Below are positions 1-8,722 of a DNA stretch of 34,759 bases, one piece after another. The translations under genes and the position numbers were made by a program. How positions within the stretch are numbered: position 1 is the first letter of the stretch; every line of letters starts with the position of its first letter. A model generated the notes under the pieces. The model ran no database searches, had not been told where the DNA came from, and saw only the letters and a program-made list of their open reading frames with translations. The stretch comes from Helicobacter sp. MIT 05-5294 (GTDB taxonomy: Bacteria; Campylobacterota; Campylobacteria; Campylobacterales; Helicobacteraceae), in NCBI RefSeq assembly GCF_000765675.1, contig NZ_JRPA02000018.1, positions 1 to 34,759 of the forward strand. Reading direction: 5' to 3'.

Positions 1-317
1 CGAAGTGCAACGAAGCAATCCACGCTTAGAATCTCACATTAAAGATTCCATTGTATTATTTTCCTTGAAACCCAACATTATAGATTGCCACGAGTTTTTA
101 CAAAACTCTCGTAATGACGATAAGCAATTCTTGCACAATATCATAGAAAAATAGGCAATGCGAAATAATAAGCAGAATCCCAAAGAATATTTTAGGGTAA
201 AATTGCTACATTGATTCTATGAATTTTTTAAAGAAATTTTCTATTTTACAACACTTTTTAAGCCAAAAAAGGATAAATTTCATTTAACTTAATTATCTCA
301 AATTAAAGGTTAAGGCA
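1..317. other. Intergenic region upstream of hydA, repeat-rich
   Basis: No coding region is supported here. Positions 1-21 are the tail of a dispersed repeat (ending CGAAGCAATCC). Positions 27-118 hold a composite hairpin repeat described separately. The AT-rich stretch 180-317 must carry the hyd promoter, but I see no convincing -10 box; GATAAAT near 270 is only a weak candidate. A purine-rich ribosome-binding region (AAAGGTTAAGG) lies just before the hydA ATG at 318. Confidence 0.6.
27..118 (+). repeat. Composite two-hairpin dispersed repeat, copy A
   Basis: This copy is closely similar to those at 6268-6360, 19955-20050 and 34647-34737. The first module is a short inverted repeat, GAATCT with AGATTC across about 8 bases. 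A T-rich spacer follows (CATTGTATTATTTT, then CTTGAAACCCAACATTATA). The second module runs from GATTGCCACGAG (83) to CTCGTAATGAC (118). It is intergenic and non-coding; its function is unknown. Confidence 0.8.
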
Positions 318-1463
318 ATGGAAAGAGAACAAACACTCTTGAAACAGGCTCAAGAAAGGCTTGCGAATGTCGCTAAACTCCCTAGCCTCAAAAAAGGCAA
401 CAGCATTAAAAAAATGCTAAAAGAAAAGGGAATCTCAAGAAGAGACTTTATGAAATGGGCAGGAACAATGACTGCTATGCTATCTTTACCGGCAAGTTTC
501 ACGCCGCTAACCGCTAAAGCCGCAGAAGTTGCAGACCGCTTACCCGTGATTTGGTTGCACTTAGCAGAATGCACAGGTTGTAGCGAAAGCCTCCTAAGAA
601 GCGATGGTCCGGGGATTGCAAGTTTGATTTTTGATTATATTTCTTTGGAATATCACGAAACGATTATGGCAGCAGCGGGTTACCAAGCAGAAGAAAATTT
701 GGAATCCGCTATACAAAAATATAAAGGACGCTATGTATTAATGGTAGAAGGTGGAGTGCCTACTGCATTAGAGGGGCAATATCTTACGATTGGCGCATTT
801 GGCAAAACAGGTTTAGAAAGCGCAAGGGAAGCGAGTGAAAATGCAGCTGCGATTTTTGCGATTGGGACCTGTTCAAGCTTCGGTGGAATCCAAGCAGCAA
901 ACCCAAATCCAACCGCAGCAAAACCATTAAGTGCGGTTACCAATAAACCTGTGATTAATGTGCCGGGCTGTCCTCCAAGCGAAAAAAATATTGTAGGCAA
1001 TGTAATCCATTTCTTGCTTTTTGGCACTTTGCCTCAAGTTGATGCTTTTAATCGTCCAAAATGGGCTTATGGCTTAAGAATCCACGATTTATGCGAAAGA
1101 CGCGGACATTTTGACGCGGGTGAGTTTGTGCAAAGATTCGGCGATGAGGGCGCGAAAAACGGCTATTGCCTCTATAAAGTTGGCTGTAAAGGACCTTATA
1201 CTTTCAACAACTGCTCCAAACTCCGCTTTAACTCCCATACAAGTTGGCCTATCCAAGCAGGACATGGTTGTATTGGTTGTAGTGAGCCAAACTTCTGGGA
1301 TACAATGGGACCTTTTGAAGAACCTCTTGCAAGTAAGCTCTACAACGCGCCATTTTTCAGCGGGGCAGACCGCACGGCGGATAATATCGGAATCACCTTG
1401 CTTGGTGTAGCGGCAATCGGTATGGCAGCACACGCGGTATTAAGTAATCTCAAAAAAGACTAG
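318..1463 (+). CDS. hydA: NiFe hydrogenase small subunit HydA
   Basis: Small, iron-sulfur subunit of a membrane-bound H2-uptake hydrogenase; it passes electrons from the NiFe centre to the cytochrome b HydC. The 381-residue product has a long N-region with a twin-arginine motif SRRDFMK (residues 40-46), a hydrophobic stretch and a likely cleavage site near AKA (about 66-68), so the folded heterodimer should be Tat-exported. The proximal cluster motif ECTGCSES (84-91) is followed by GTCSS and PGCPPSE. The distal and medial cluster cysteines lie in the C-terminal third, including GYCLYKVGCKGPYTFNNC and GHGCIGCSE. A hydrophobic helix near 357-376 anchors the C-terminus. Length and motifs match group 1 uptake hydrogenases and H. 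pylori HydA. It is first in the hydABCDE operon, 16 bases before hydB. Confidence 0.97.
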   Translation: MEREQTLLKQAQERLANVAKLPSLKKGNSIKKMLKEKGISRRDFMKWAGTMTAMLSLPASFTPLTAKAAEVADRLPVIWLHLAECTGCSESLLRSDGPGIASLIFDYISLEYHETIMAAAGYQAEENLESAIQKYKGRYVLMVEGGVPTALEGQYLTIGAFGKTGLESAREASENAAAIFAIGTCSSFGGIQAANPNPTAAKPLSAVTNKPVINVPGCPPSEKNIVGNVIHFLLFGTLPQVDAFNRPKWAYGLRIHDLCERRGHFDAGEFVQRFGDEGAKNGYCLYKVGCKGPYTFNNCSKLRFNSHTSWPIQAGHGCIGCSEPNFWDTMGPFEEPLASKLYNAPFFSGADRTADNIGITLLGVAAIGMAAHAVLSNLKKD

Positions 1464-1479
1464 AGACAAGGAGGAGTTT

Positions 1480-3216
1480 ATGACAAAAAGAATTATTGTA
1501 GATCCTATTACAAGGATTGAAGGGCATTTAAGAATTGAAGTCATTGTAGATGAAAACAATGTCATTACCGATGCTTACTCTAGCTCCACTTTGTGGCGTG
1601 GCTTGGAGGTTATCGTAAGGAATCGCGACCCTAGAGATGTGGGCTTTATGGTGCAAAGAATCTGTGGGGTTTGCACATTTTCTCACTACAAAGCAGGAAT
1701 CACCGCGGTAGAAAATGCTCTTGGCATTCAGATTCCTTTTAACGCGCAAATGGTGCGAAGCCTGATGAATGTTTCTCTCGTAATGCACGACCACTTGGTG
1801 CATTTCTATCACTTGCATGGATTGGATTGGTGCGATATTACAGAAGCCCTTAAAGCAGACCCCAAAAAAGCTTCTGAACTTGCCTTTAAATACTCTAAAA
1901 ATCCAATCGCAACCGGAGCTGATGAACTTGCCGCTGTGCAAGAAAAAGTCAAAGCCTTTGCAAGTGCAAAACAAGGCTTAGGACCTTTCGCGAATGCTTA
2001 TTGGGGGCATAAGACTTACAAATTCTCGCCCGAACAAAACTTAATTGTGCTTTCTCACTACCTAAAAGCACTAGAAGTGCAAAGAGTAGCCGCGCAAATG
2101 ATGGCGATTTTTGGAGCCAAACAACCTCACCCACAAAGCTTAACCGTGGGCGGCGTAACTTGTGTTGCGGATATTTTAGACCCAAGCCGATTAGGAGATT
2201 GGCTCACCAAATACAAAGAAGTTGGGGATTTCATTAACCGTGCGTATTATGCCGATGTGGTAATGGCTGCGGAAGTTTTCAAAAACGAACCTAGTGTGTT
2301 AAAAGGTTGTGGTGTGCGCAATTTCATCTCTTATGCAGAAATTCCTGTCAATCACAATGAAACGCTTTATAGTAGCGGAGTTGTTCGTGGTGGGGATATT
2401 TCTAAGCTTTTAGAAATCAATGAAGAACTCATCACCGAAGAAGCAACGCATTCTTGGTATCAAAACGATAAAGCTCTCCACCCTTATGATGGCGAAACAG
2501 AACCAAACTATACAGGATTCACAGAGGTAGATACAATCGGACCTGATGGCAACCCCATCAAAACCAAAGGGATTAATATGGAGGGCAAATACAGCTGGAT
2601 TAAATCCCCGCGCTATAATGGTGAGCCAATGGAAGTAGGACCTCTTGCAACGGTGGTTGTAGGTTTAGCGGCAAAGAACCCTCGCATCACCAAAATCGCA
2701 ACACAATTCTTAGAAGATACAGGATTACCTCTAGAGGCACTCTTTAGCACATTAGGCAGAACTGCTGCGCGTTTGTTGGAGTGCAAACTTTCTACGGATT
2801 ATGGAATCGAAGCTTTTAATTCTTTGGTAGAGAATCTCAAAACAGGCGACCAAACCACTTGTGCGCCTTATAAGATTGACAAAAACAAAGAATACAAAGG
2901 ACGCTATATCGGCAATGTTCCGCGTGGTATGTTAAGCCATTGGGTGAGAATCAAGGACGGCATAGTTGCAAATTATCAAGCCGTTGTGCCAAGCACTTGG
3001 AATGCAGGACCTAAAGATTCCAAACAGCAAATGGGACCTTATGAAGCTTCATTGGTAGGAATCAAGGTGCAAGACATTACAAAGCCATTAGAGATTGTGC
3101 GCACAATCCATTCTTTTGACCCTTGTATTGCGTGTGCGGTGCATTTAATGGATACTAAAGGCAATGAAATCAGCCAATACAGACTTGACCCAATCGCTAT
3201 GAATTGCAAAATCTAA
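1480..3216 (+). CDS. hydB: NiFe hydrogenase large subunit HydB
   Basis: Catalytic subunit carrying the NiFe(CN)2CO site that oxidises H2 in the periplasm. The 578-residue product has both metal-binding pairs: RICGVC (60-65) near the N-terminus and DPCIACAVH (547-555) near the C-terminus. A 23-residue tail follows His555. In this family that tail is removed by a dedicated endopeptidase after metal insertion, and HydD in the same operon is the obvious partner. There is no signal peptide, as expected for a subunit exported by piggy-backing on Tat-targeted HydA. A strong ribosome-binding site (AAGGAGG) precedes the ATG. hydC begins 9 bases downstream. Length and context match H. pylori hydB. Confidence 0.97.
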   Translation: MTKRIIVDPITRIEGHLRIEVIVDENNVITDAYSSSTLWRGLEVIVRNRDPRDVGFMVQRICGVCTFSHYKAGITAVENALGIQIPFNAQMVRSLMNVSLVMHDHLVHFYHLHGLDWCDITEALKADPKKASELAFKYSKNPIATGADELAAVQEKVKAFASAKQGLGPFANAYWGHKTYKFSPEQNLIVLSHYLKALEVQRVAAQMMAIFGAKQPHPQSLTVGGVTCVADILDPSRLGDWLTKYKEVGDFINRAYYADVVMAAEVFKNEPSVLKGCGVRNFISYAEIPVNHNETLYSSGVVRGGDISKLLEINEELITEEATHSWYQNDKALHPYDGETEPNYTGFTEVDTIGPDGNPIKTKGINMEGKYSWIKSPRYNGEPMEVGPLATVVVGLAAKNPRITKIATQFLEDTGLPLEALFSTLGRTAARLLECKLSTDYGIEAFNSLVENLKTGDQTTCAPYKIDKNKEYKGRYIGNVPRGMLSHWVRIKDGIVANYQAVVPSTWNAGPKDSKQQMGPYEASLVGIKVQDITKPLEIVRTIHSFDPCIACAVHLMDTKGNEISQYRLDPIAMNCKI

Positions 3217-3225
3217 GGAGAGAAT

Positions 3226-3903
3226 ATGGAAACAAAATACAAAGCCGTGTATGAGTTTTCTAAACTTACACGCATTTTCCATTGGATTAGAGCATTGGCA
3301 ATCTTCGCGCTCATCGCAACAGGATTCTATCTTGCTTATCCTTTTTTAGCACCCAACAACTTCACGGGCGAACCCACAGGATTTCTCTACGCTTCTGTGC
3401 GTAGTTGGCATTTGATAATTGGTTTTATACTAATTGCAGTAACAATTTTTCGCCTTTATCTGCTTTTCACACGCGAATGTGCGATGGAAAGACGCTCTGT
3501 TTTAGATTTTTTTAATCCTTTTGTGTGGTTTGGTGTTTTAAAAAGTTATCTTCTTTTTGGCGGACACCCGCATTTAAAGGGAGCTTACAACCCATTGCAA
3601 CTTGCCACTTACTTAGGAGTGATGTTTTTGATTATCGCAATCTCCCTTAGCGGACTTGTGCTTTATGCGCATGTTTATCACGAAGGACTTGGCGGATTCA
3701 TCGCGCCTTTAATGAAGCCGCTAGAAGTGCTTTGTGGTGGAATCGCAAATGTGCGTTTGATTCATCATATCCTAACATGGGCGTTTATTATCTTTATCCC
3801 TATTCATATTTATATGGCAAGTTGGAATAGCGTGAAATTCCCAGGTGCTGGTGTGGATACGATTTTTAGCGGTGTGAAGTTCGAAAAAGACGAGCCTATT
3901 TAA
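3226..3903 (+). CDS. hydC: Hydrogenase cytochrome b subunit HydC
   Basis: Di-haem membrane cytochrome that anchors HydAB and hands electrons to menaquinone. The 225-residue protein has about four to five hydrophobic segments. Histidines suitable as haem ligands sit in FHWIRALAIF near the N-terminus, in SWHLIIGFILI, and in RLIHHILTWAFIIFIPIHIY near the C-terminus. This is the pattern of Ni/Fe-hydrogenase b-type cytochromes. A purine-rich GGAG lies just before the ATG. It is separated from hydD by 75 bases that contain a small hairpin, whereas hydABC are tightly spaced. That could uncouple structural-gene from maturation-gene expression, which is inference. Confidence 0.95.
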   Translation: METKYKAVYEFSKLTRIFHWIRALAIFALIATGFYLAYPFLAPNNFTGEPTGFLYASVRSWHLIIGFILIAVTIFRLYLLFTRECAMERRSVLDFFNPFVWFGVLKSYLLFGGHPHLKGAYNPLQLATYLGVMFLIIAISLSGLVLYAHVYHEGLGGFIAPLMKPLEVLCGGIANVRLIHHILTWAFIIFIPIHIYMASWNSVKFPGAGVDTIFSGVKFEKDEPI

Positions 3904-3931
3904 TGCGCACTCTTTCATTAAAATATCTGGC

Positions 3932-3954
3932 GCGATTCGTTTCGTGCGAATCGC
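3932..3954 (+). other. Small hairpin between hydC and hydD
   Basis: An 8-bp perfect stem (GCGATTCG with CGAATCGC) closes a 7-base loop in the only sizeable gap inside the hyd operon. Only three T residues follow, so it is a poor intrinsic terminator. It could instead protect or process the hydABC part of the message. Its role is inferred. Confidence 0.45.
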
Positions 3955-3978
3955 CCTTTAAAATCATCTAAGGCAAAT

Positions 3979-4518
3979 ATGAAAATCCTAATCTTAGGTA
4001 TCGGCAACATTCTCTTTGGTGACGAGGGAATCGGGGTGCATTTATCCAACCTTTTAAAACTCAACTACAATTTTAGCGGGGAACAACATAGCGTAGAAAT
4101 CATAGATGGCGGGACAATGGCGCAACATCTAATCCCACTCATCACGCAATACGATTCTGTGCTAATTCTTGATTCCATTGACGCTAAAGACGCGAAGATA
4201 GGCGATGTTTATTTCTTTGATTTTTCCGCGATTCCTAATCAAATCACTTGGGCTGGAAGTGCGCACGAAGTAGAAATGCTGCAAACCCTGCGAATGATTG
4301 AAATGCTAGGCGATTTGCCACCCACTAAAATTTTAGGAGTGAAGCCCTTTATCATCGGTGAAAATCCTACATTTGAACTCACGCAAGAAGTGAAACAAGC
4401 CGCAAAATTAATGGAATCACAAGCTATCAAATATTTAGAATCTCTTGGCGTTCAGGTTAGCAAAAAAGCCAATCAAGACTTGCAAGAAATCGCGCGTCTC
4501 TCATACAAAGGATATTAA
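3979..4518 (+). CDS. hydD: Hydrogenase maturation endopeptidase HydD
   Basis: Nickel-dependent protease of the HybD/HycI/HyaD family that trims the C-terminal tail of the large subunit after NiFe insertion. The 179-residue protein opens with the family signature GIGNILFGDEGIG. Likely metal ligands are Glu16 (in GDEG), Asp65 (in ILDSIDA) and His96 (in SAHEVEML), at spacings matching the family. The C-terminus is about 15-20 residues longer than in typical homologues. Its substrate is almost certainly HydB, encoded upstream, which ends in a removable peptide after DPCIACAVH. The stop codon overlaps the hydE start by one base (TAATG), which indicates translational coupling. Confidence 0.95.
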   Translation: MKILILGIGNILFGDEGIGVHLSNLLKLNYNFSGEQHSVEIIDGGTMAQHLIPLITQYDSVLILDSIDAKDAKIGDVYFFDFSAIPNQITWAGSAHEVEMLQTLRMIEMLGDLPPTKILGVKPFIIGENPTFELTQEVKQAAKLMESQAIKYLESLGVQVSKKANQDLQEIARLSYKGY

Positions 4519-6233
4519 TGACCCCGCGAACGACAGAATTAGAATCCCAAAAATCCCCTCCCCTAGTTGTTGCCTTTGTTTTTGCTCAAATTACCAATCT
4601 CCATACATCACAAGAGATTCAAAATTTCTTACTCAAAGCCCTAGATTCCGCACTCAAAAAATACAATCTATGCAACAAAGCAAATCTACAAGGGCAATTT
4701 GTGCAAAATTCCAAAAGCTCATTCCAATTAGAAGTGCAAGGCAGTCAAAAAGAAATTTTAGAGTTTAGCGATTGTTTGCAACACTATATTCCACTCTCTT
4801 TGCAATGGGCTTTTAAGGAACTTTTGATTTTAAAATCCTTTAGCCAAGCGCATTGTATAAAGCCCAAAGAAGATTCTATCTCCAACTTTTTAACTCCTTT
4901 GGAATTACAACTCTTAGGCGATAAGGAATCCTCTTTGTTTTGTGATTTATGGGCAGATTGGATAGATTTCAAACCAACAAAACTCACGCTTTTAAACGCG
5001 GGACAAAGGGTAGAAATCCGCGATTCTAAAGCCTTAATAAATTCCCTTGAACGAATCGCAACGCTTCTAAAAAGTGGAGAACGCGTTTTTGTCAAAACCA
5101 TTTTTGGCAAATACGAATTGTTGCTTTTGGACGAAAACAATCCGCCAAATCAAGAAGAACTTGCCAATGATTTTTATTTTATGCCAAACTCACTTGCAAA
5201 TGTCAAATTGCTTTTTAGGGCTGAAAATGAAGAGCTACAAGCACTTGCAACTTTAGAAAAACCGATTCTAAACCTTGCGCCAAAAGGTATTTTTGAAAAG
5301 TTTTTCCCCAACTCTGTGCAAGTGATTCTACCTTTTGAACCCTATTTGGTGCTTTTAAGTAAATTTTTAGAATCCAATATGGGCTTGTATTTATTGCCTC
5401 TAAGCCAAAAAAGAGACGATGGAATCTGTGAGTTTATCTCTCAAGATTCTCAACCCTTGACTTTAAGCGTCGCCCAAAACTCACTTCTTTTGCCGCATTG
5501 CTTTCAGACTTATCAGCCAAATTCTGTCGCAAATGCTTTTAGGCAAACCATTGCCGAAGAATCCCTACAACGCGTCAATGTATGCTATATCGGCAGAGAG
5601 CAAACGCTTTTTTGGGTTTATTTTGATGGGAGCTTTAAAGAAGCGTTAGACTTTAGCTTCCAAAGCAATTTAGGGGCGATTTTAGAAACGCTTAAAACCC
5701 TCAACCAAACTACACAAAGTTTGCTTAAAAACTTCTCTGAAAAGCACCCTTTGCTAATCCAATCACTAGAATCCTTGCCCAAAGATTCCATTCTTTCGCA
5801 TAATCTATTGGATTTGCTTGGAATGTGTGGTGTTTTGCTTGGACTAGGAGAGGCTTCCAACCTCAAAAAAAGCGCCATTATTCTCATTGAATGCGCACAA
5901 AAATTTCTAGGCAAAAAAGGTCCGCGCATTGACTTTAGACTTGTGCGCAATGATGAAAACAAAATCATACTAGACACCTTGCAAACTTTGCGTTCGGTAA
6001 TGAGCTTCAAACTCGCAGAGGTAGAAAATGAGTTACTCTGTTTTGGGATTTTGGATTCCTTAGCGGAATTTTTTGCAAATTTCAGTCGCGATATGGAAGA
6101 AAACTACCAAACAAAAGGAATCGTGATTTGCGGAGAATTGTTTTTAAACACGCAATTTACCAATCAATTTTTGCACTATCTTCCTAAAACTTCCGAAGTT
6201 TATCCTTGTCAAACAATGGAATTTACAAACTAG
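4518..6233 (+). CDS. hydE: HydE, hydrogenase accessory protein; degenerate HypF-like
   Basis: Last gene of the hyd operon, coupled to hydD by TAATG. Its place and length (571 residues) match H. pylori HydE, reported as needed for hydrogenase activity but without an assigned reaction. Reading the sequence, I see the outline of HypF. Residues 15-95 resemble an acylphosphatase domain (LQGQFVQNSKSSFQLEVQGS). Residues about 175-285 resemble the YrdC domain (FMPNSLANVKLLF, EKPILNL, VILPFEPYLVLL). Residues about 430-560 resemble the end of the Kae1-like domain (VICGELFLNTQFTNQF). The acylphosphatase GFR motif, the paired zinc-finger cysteines and the Kae1 histidine motif are not evident. It may be a non-catalytic paralogue acting in maturation; this assignment is inference. 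Confidence 0.85.
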   Translation: MTPRTTELESQKSPPLVVAFVFAQITNLHTSQEIQNFLLKALDSALKKYNLCNKANLQGQFVQNSKSSFQLEVQGSQKEILEFSDCLQHYIPLSLQWAFKELLILKSFSQAHCIKPKEDSISNFLTPLELQLLGDKESSLFCDLWADWIDFKPTKLTLLNAGQRVEIRDSKALINSLERIATLLKSGERVFVKTIFGKYELLLLDENNPPNQEELANDFYFMPNSLANVKLLFRAENEELQALATLEKPILNLAPKGIFEKFFPNSVQVILPFEPYLVLLSKFLESNMGLYLLPLSQKRDDGICEFISQDSQPLTLSVAQNSLLLPHCFQTYQPNSVANAFRQTIAEESLQRVNVCYIGREQTLFWVYFDGSFKEALDFSFQSNLGAILETLKTLNQTTQSLLKNFSEKHPLLIQSLESLPKDSILSHNLLDLLGMCGVLLGLGEASNLKKSAIILIECAQKFLGKKGPRIDFRLVRNDENKIILDTLQTLRSVMSFKLAEVENELLCFGILDSLAEFFANFSRDMEENYQTKGIVICGELFLNTQFTNQFLHYLPKTSEVYPCQTMEFTN

Positions 6234-6267
6234 CCACCCTCGTAAAACAAAGCTAAAACAATCTATA

Positions 6268-6360
6268 ATGCGGAATCTCGTCCTTAGAGATTCCATTGTA
6301 TATTTTCTTAAGTTCAATATTATAGATTGCCCACCCCTTTACAAGAGCTTCGCAATGACA
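6268..6360 (+). repeat. Composite two-hairpin dispersed repeat, copy B
   Basis: Lies between the convergent genes hydE and yggS. Its first module is a perfect 8-bp hairpin (GGAATCTC at 6272-6279 with GAGATTCC at 6287-6294, 7-base loop), followed by a T-rich stretch. It could therefore act as a transcription terminator. The second module runs from GATTGCCC (6325) to CGCAATGAC (6359). The layout is that of copies A, C and D. Confidence 0.8.
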
Positions 6361-6425
6361 GAATGATATAGCTTTGCGATAATAGCACAATTAAAAGCGT
6401 GTTTCACTAGCCAAAGATTCATTAA

Positions 6426-7100
6426 TCATTTAAACAACACACTTCCTAATCGCACACAATTACTGCCACAAGAAATCGCCAATTCAAAATCATCGCTCAT
6501 TCCCATACTAAGGGTATTTGCGCCTTTATTTTGCAATTTCTCAAAAATCTTATGTGTAGTTTCAAAGCTTTTTTGAACCACCGCTCTATCCTGCGTATGC
6601 GCCCCAATACTCATCAAACCTACCAACTCAATATTAGGACAAGATTCCAAAATCTCCAAATAAGCCTCATAAGCAACTTCTGGCATAAAGCCGCTTTTGC
6701 TTGTTTCTTTGGCACTATTGACTTGCAGTAAAGTCCGCAACGACTTATTTTCACTCTGCAATCGCTTCTGTAATTGTTCTGCCAACTCCAAAGAATGCAA
6801 ACTCTGAAACATAAAAGGATTCAAGCTCAAAAGAGCGTTGATTTTGTTGCTTTGTAAAGAACCGATGAAATGCCATTCTAGCGGGAGGGATTCCAAAATT
6901 TTAGATTTCGTCTTTAAATCCTGCACTTTGTTTTCTCCAAAAGCGCGTTGCCCACAAGCATAAAGCGCGGCGATTTCTTCCTCTGTGGAATACTTACTCA
7001 CCGCAACCAAACGCACGATTCTATGTCTATCTGTAGCAATTCTTGCCTTTTCTATTTTTTCAATTACAGATATTAGGTTTTGATTCAATTTCTCTTGCAT
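6426..7100 (-). CDS. yggS: YggS-family pyridoxal phosphate homeostasis protein
   Basis: Member of the PLP-binding barrel family (YggS/PROSC), which holds pyridoxal 5-phosphate and buffers free PLP and amino-acid pools without a known catalytic reaction. The 224-residue protein has the typical N-terminal helix, the PLP-lysine motif LVAVSKYS (Lys36), GENKVQDL, WHFIGSLQSNKI, and the C-terminal phosphate-binding segment LSMGMSDDFELAI with RLGSVLF. All are hallmarks of the family. It is the last gene of the operon starting at pyrD, 8 bases after rseP. It converges on hydE, with a repeat copy between the two. Confidence 0.95.
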   Translation of the reverse strand: MQEKLNQNLISVIEKIEKARIATDRHRIVRLVAVSKYSTEEEIAALYACGQRAFGENKVQDLKTKSKILESLPLEWHFIGSLQSNKINALLSLNPFMFQSLHSLELAEQLQKRLQSENKSLRTLLQVNSAKETSKSGFMPEVAYEAYLEILESCPNIELVGLMSIGAHTQDRAVVQKSFETTHKIFEKLQNKGANTLSMGMSDDFELAISCGSNCVRLGSVLFK

Positions 7101-7108
7101 AAATCTCC

Positions 7109-8179
7109 TTAAAAAGGCATTGTGCCATGAATAATGCGCAAAACATCATTATACAATCCAAGCCCCATTAACCCGAGCAATACAATCCAACCCGCCATAC
7201 TTAGGCGATAGAAAGTGTTTTGCGTTGGGATTCTTTTGGTTAGCATTTCATAAAGTGTAAAAAGAATATGCCCACCATCAAGTGCTGGAATCGGAAGTAA
7301 GTTTAGGATTCCAAGATTCACAGAAATTAGGGCAGTAAAGGCAAAAAGCGTAACGATTCCAAGCTCACTTGCTTTTTTGGTAATGCTCACAATAGAAACC
7401 ACGCCTCCCACCTCGCTAAGCGGAACGACGCCTGAAATAAGCTTCTCAATGCTTTGTAAAATCAGTTGGCTAGATTCTAAAGTTTGTCCCCAAGCATAAC
7501 CTAAAGAATCCAAAAAACCATAAGAAACGATGCGCATCTCACCACTAGAAACAATCCCAATCAAGGGACGCGAAATACTCTCGCCAAAAAGATTTTTGGA
7601 TTCGCCAAACTTTGGATTCAACACGACTTGATATTCTTTAGAATCACGCAAAAACCCAATCTCTAATGCTCCCTTAGATTTCGCGATTCTTTGGCTCAAA
7701 GCCTCCCAAGTCCGCACACCTTGCCCATTCACACTAAGAATCTCATCGCCACTTTTTAATCCTGCAATCGCTGCTGGCATATTGGCTTCTACCTTGCCAA
7801 CTATCGGAGCTAACTCATTTTTGCCCATTAAGCCAATCGCAACAAAAAGCAAAAAAGCCAAGAGGAGATTAAAAAACGAACCCGCACCCAAAATAATCAA
7901 TCGCTGATAAGCTTGGATTCCATACAAACTATCGCTAGAAGTGTCGCGAATTGTCGGGTCAAAATCACTCTGTCCTTTGAGTTGGACAAACCCTCCTAAA
8001 GGAATCGGACGCAGAGAATATTCCGTCTCTCCGATTTGTTTTTTAAGGATTCTTGTTTTGCCAAATCCTATGCTAAAAGCCTCCACGCGCACACCAAAAA
8101 GTTTTGCCGCTAAAAAATGTCCCAATTCATGGAAAAATACCAAAAAAGATAAAACTAAAATAGAACTAATCAAGCCCAT
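7109..8179 (-). CDS. rseP: RIP metalloprotease RseP (site-2 protease family)
   Basis: Intramembrane zinc protease that cleaves transmembrane substrates within the membrane. The 356-residue protein carries the zinc motif HELGH (17-21) in the first membrane helix and the second conserved element NLLPIPALDGGH (293-304) near the end. A single PDZ domain lies at about 125-190 (GLKSGDEILSVNGQG), where E. coli RseP has two; one PDZ is usual in this phylum. Other hydrophobic helices lie near 95-118, 270-300 and 330-350. The substrate is not predictable here, as no anti-sigma factor gene is nearby. It abuts pgsA directly (stop then ATG), consistent with a membrane-biogenesis operon. Confidence 0.95.
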   Translation of the reverse strand: MGLISSILVLSFLVFFHELGHFLAAKLFGVRVEAFSIGFGKTRILKKQIGETEYSLRPIPLGGFVQLKGQSDFDPTIRDTSSDSLYGIQAYQRLIILGAGSFFNLLLAFLLFVAIGLMGKNELAPIVGKVEANMPAAIAGLKSGDEILSVNGQGVRTWEALSQRIAKSKGALEIGFLRDSKEYQVVLNPKFGESKNLFGESISRPLIGIVSSGEMRIVSYGFLDSLGYAWGQTLESSQLILQSIEKLISGVVPLSEVGGVVSIVSITKKASELGIVTLFAFTALISVNLGILNLLPIPALDGGHILFTLYEMLTKRIPTQNTFYRLSMAGWIVLLGLMGLGLYNDVLRIIHGTMPF

Positions 8180-8722
8180 TTAACGCGCCTTTGCATACAT
8201 TTTGACATAGTCATAACCCGAATAAAGCGTCAAGGCAACCGCAAGCCACAAAGTCGCCCCGCCAAAAGAATAATCCATTAACAAAAACGCAATCGCGGTG
8301 ATTTGCAAACCGGTTTTGTATTTGCCTAGATTTGAAGCGGCGACTTTAATCCCCTTACTTGCTGCGACAACACGCAATCCTGTGATAAAAAATTCGCGCC
8401 CTAAAATCAAAAACACCGCCCACACATCGGCGCGATTCCACACCAAAAGTCCAATGAGTGCCGCAAGCATTAAAAGTTTGTCTGCCAATGGGTCAAAAAT
8501 CTCCCCAAAAACGCTTGTAACATTAAAAGTTCGCGCGATAAAACCATCAAAAAAATCCGTAATACTCGCGATACAAAAAATCAAACAAGCAAAATAATTA
8601 ATCCAAGTCGGGTGGATTGGCGGAGGCAAAATCCAATGTCCATACAAAATTAGCGTGAGCAAAAGAAATGCAAGTGCAATCCGAAGAATCGTTAAACAAT
8701 TAGGCAGAGATTCTAATTTCAT
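8180..8722 (-). CDS. pgsA: CDP-diacylglycerol-glycerol-3-phosphate 3-phosphatidyltransferase
   Basis: Makes phosphatidylglycerol phosphate from CDP-diacylglycerol and glycerol 3-phosphate, the committed step to acidic phospholipids. The 180-residue membrane protein contains the CDP-alcohol phosphotransferase signature: DGFIAR, eight residues, then GEIFDPLAD, which supplies the four metal-binding aspartates. Hydrophobic helices flank the motif. CdsA, which makes the CDP-diacylglycerol substrate, is encoded at 21613 in the same window. The start overlaps the stop of the preceding SDR gene by one base (TAATG), so co-translation with that fatty-acid-type reductase is likely. Confidence 0.95.
   Translation of the reverse strand: MKLESLPNCLTILRIALAFLLLTLILYGHWILPPPIHPTWINYFACLIFCIASITDFFDGFIARTFNVTSVFGEIFDPLADKLLMLAALIGLLVWNRADVWAVFLILGREFFITGLRVVAASKGIKVAASNLGKYKTGLQITAIAFLLMDYSFGGATLWLAVALTLYSGYDYVKMYAKAR

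Noticed and set aside
4445-4768. 107-residue plus-strand frame across the hydD-hydE junction
   Set aside because: It overlaps two recognisable genes in another frame and has no domain or start signal of its own.
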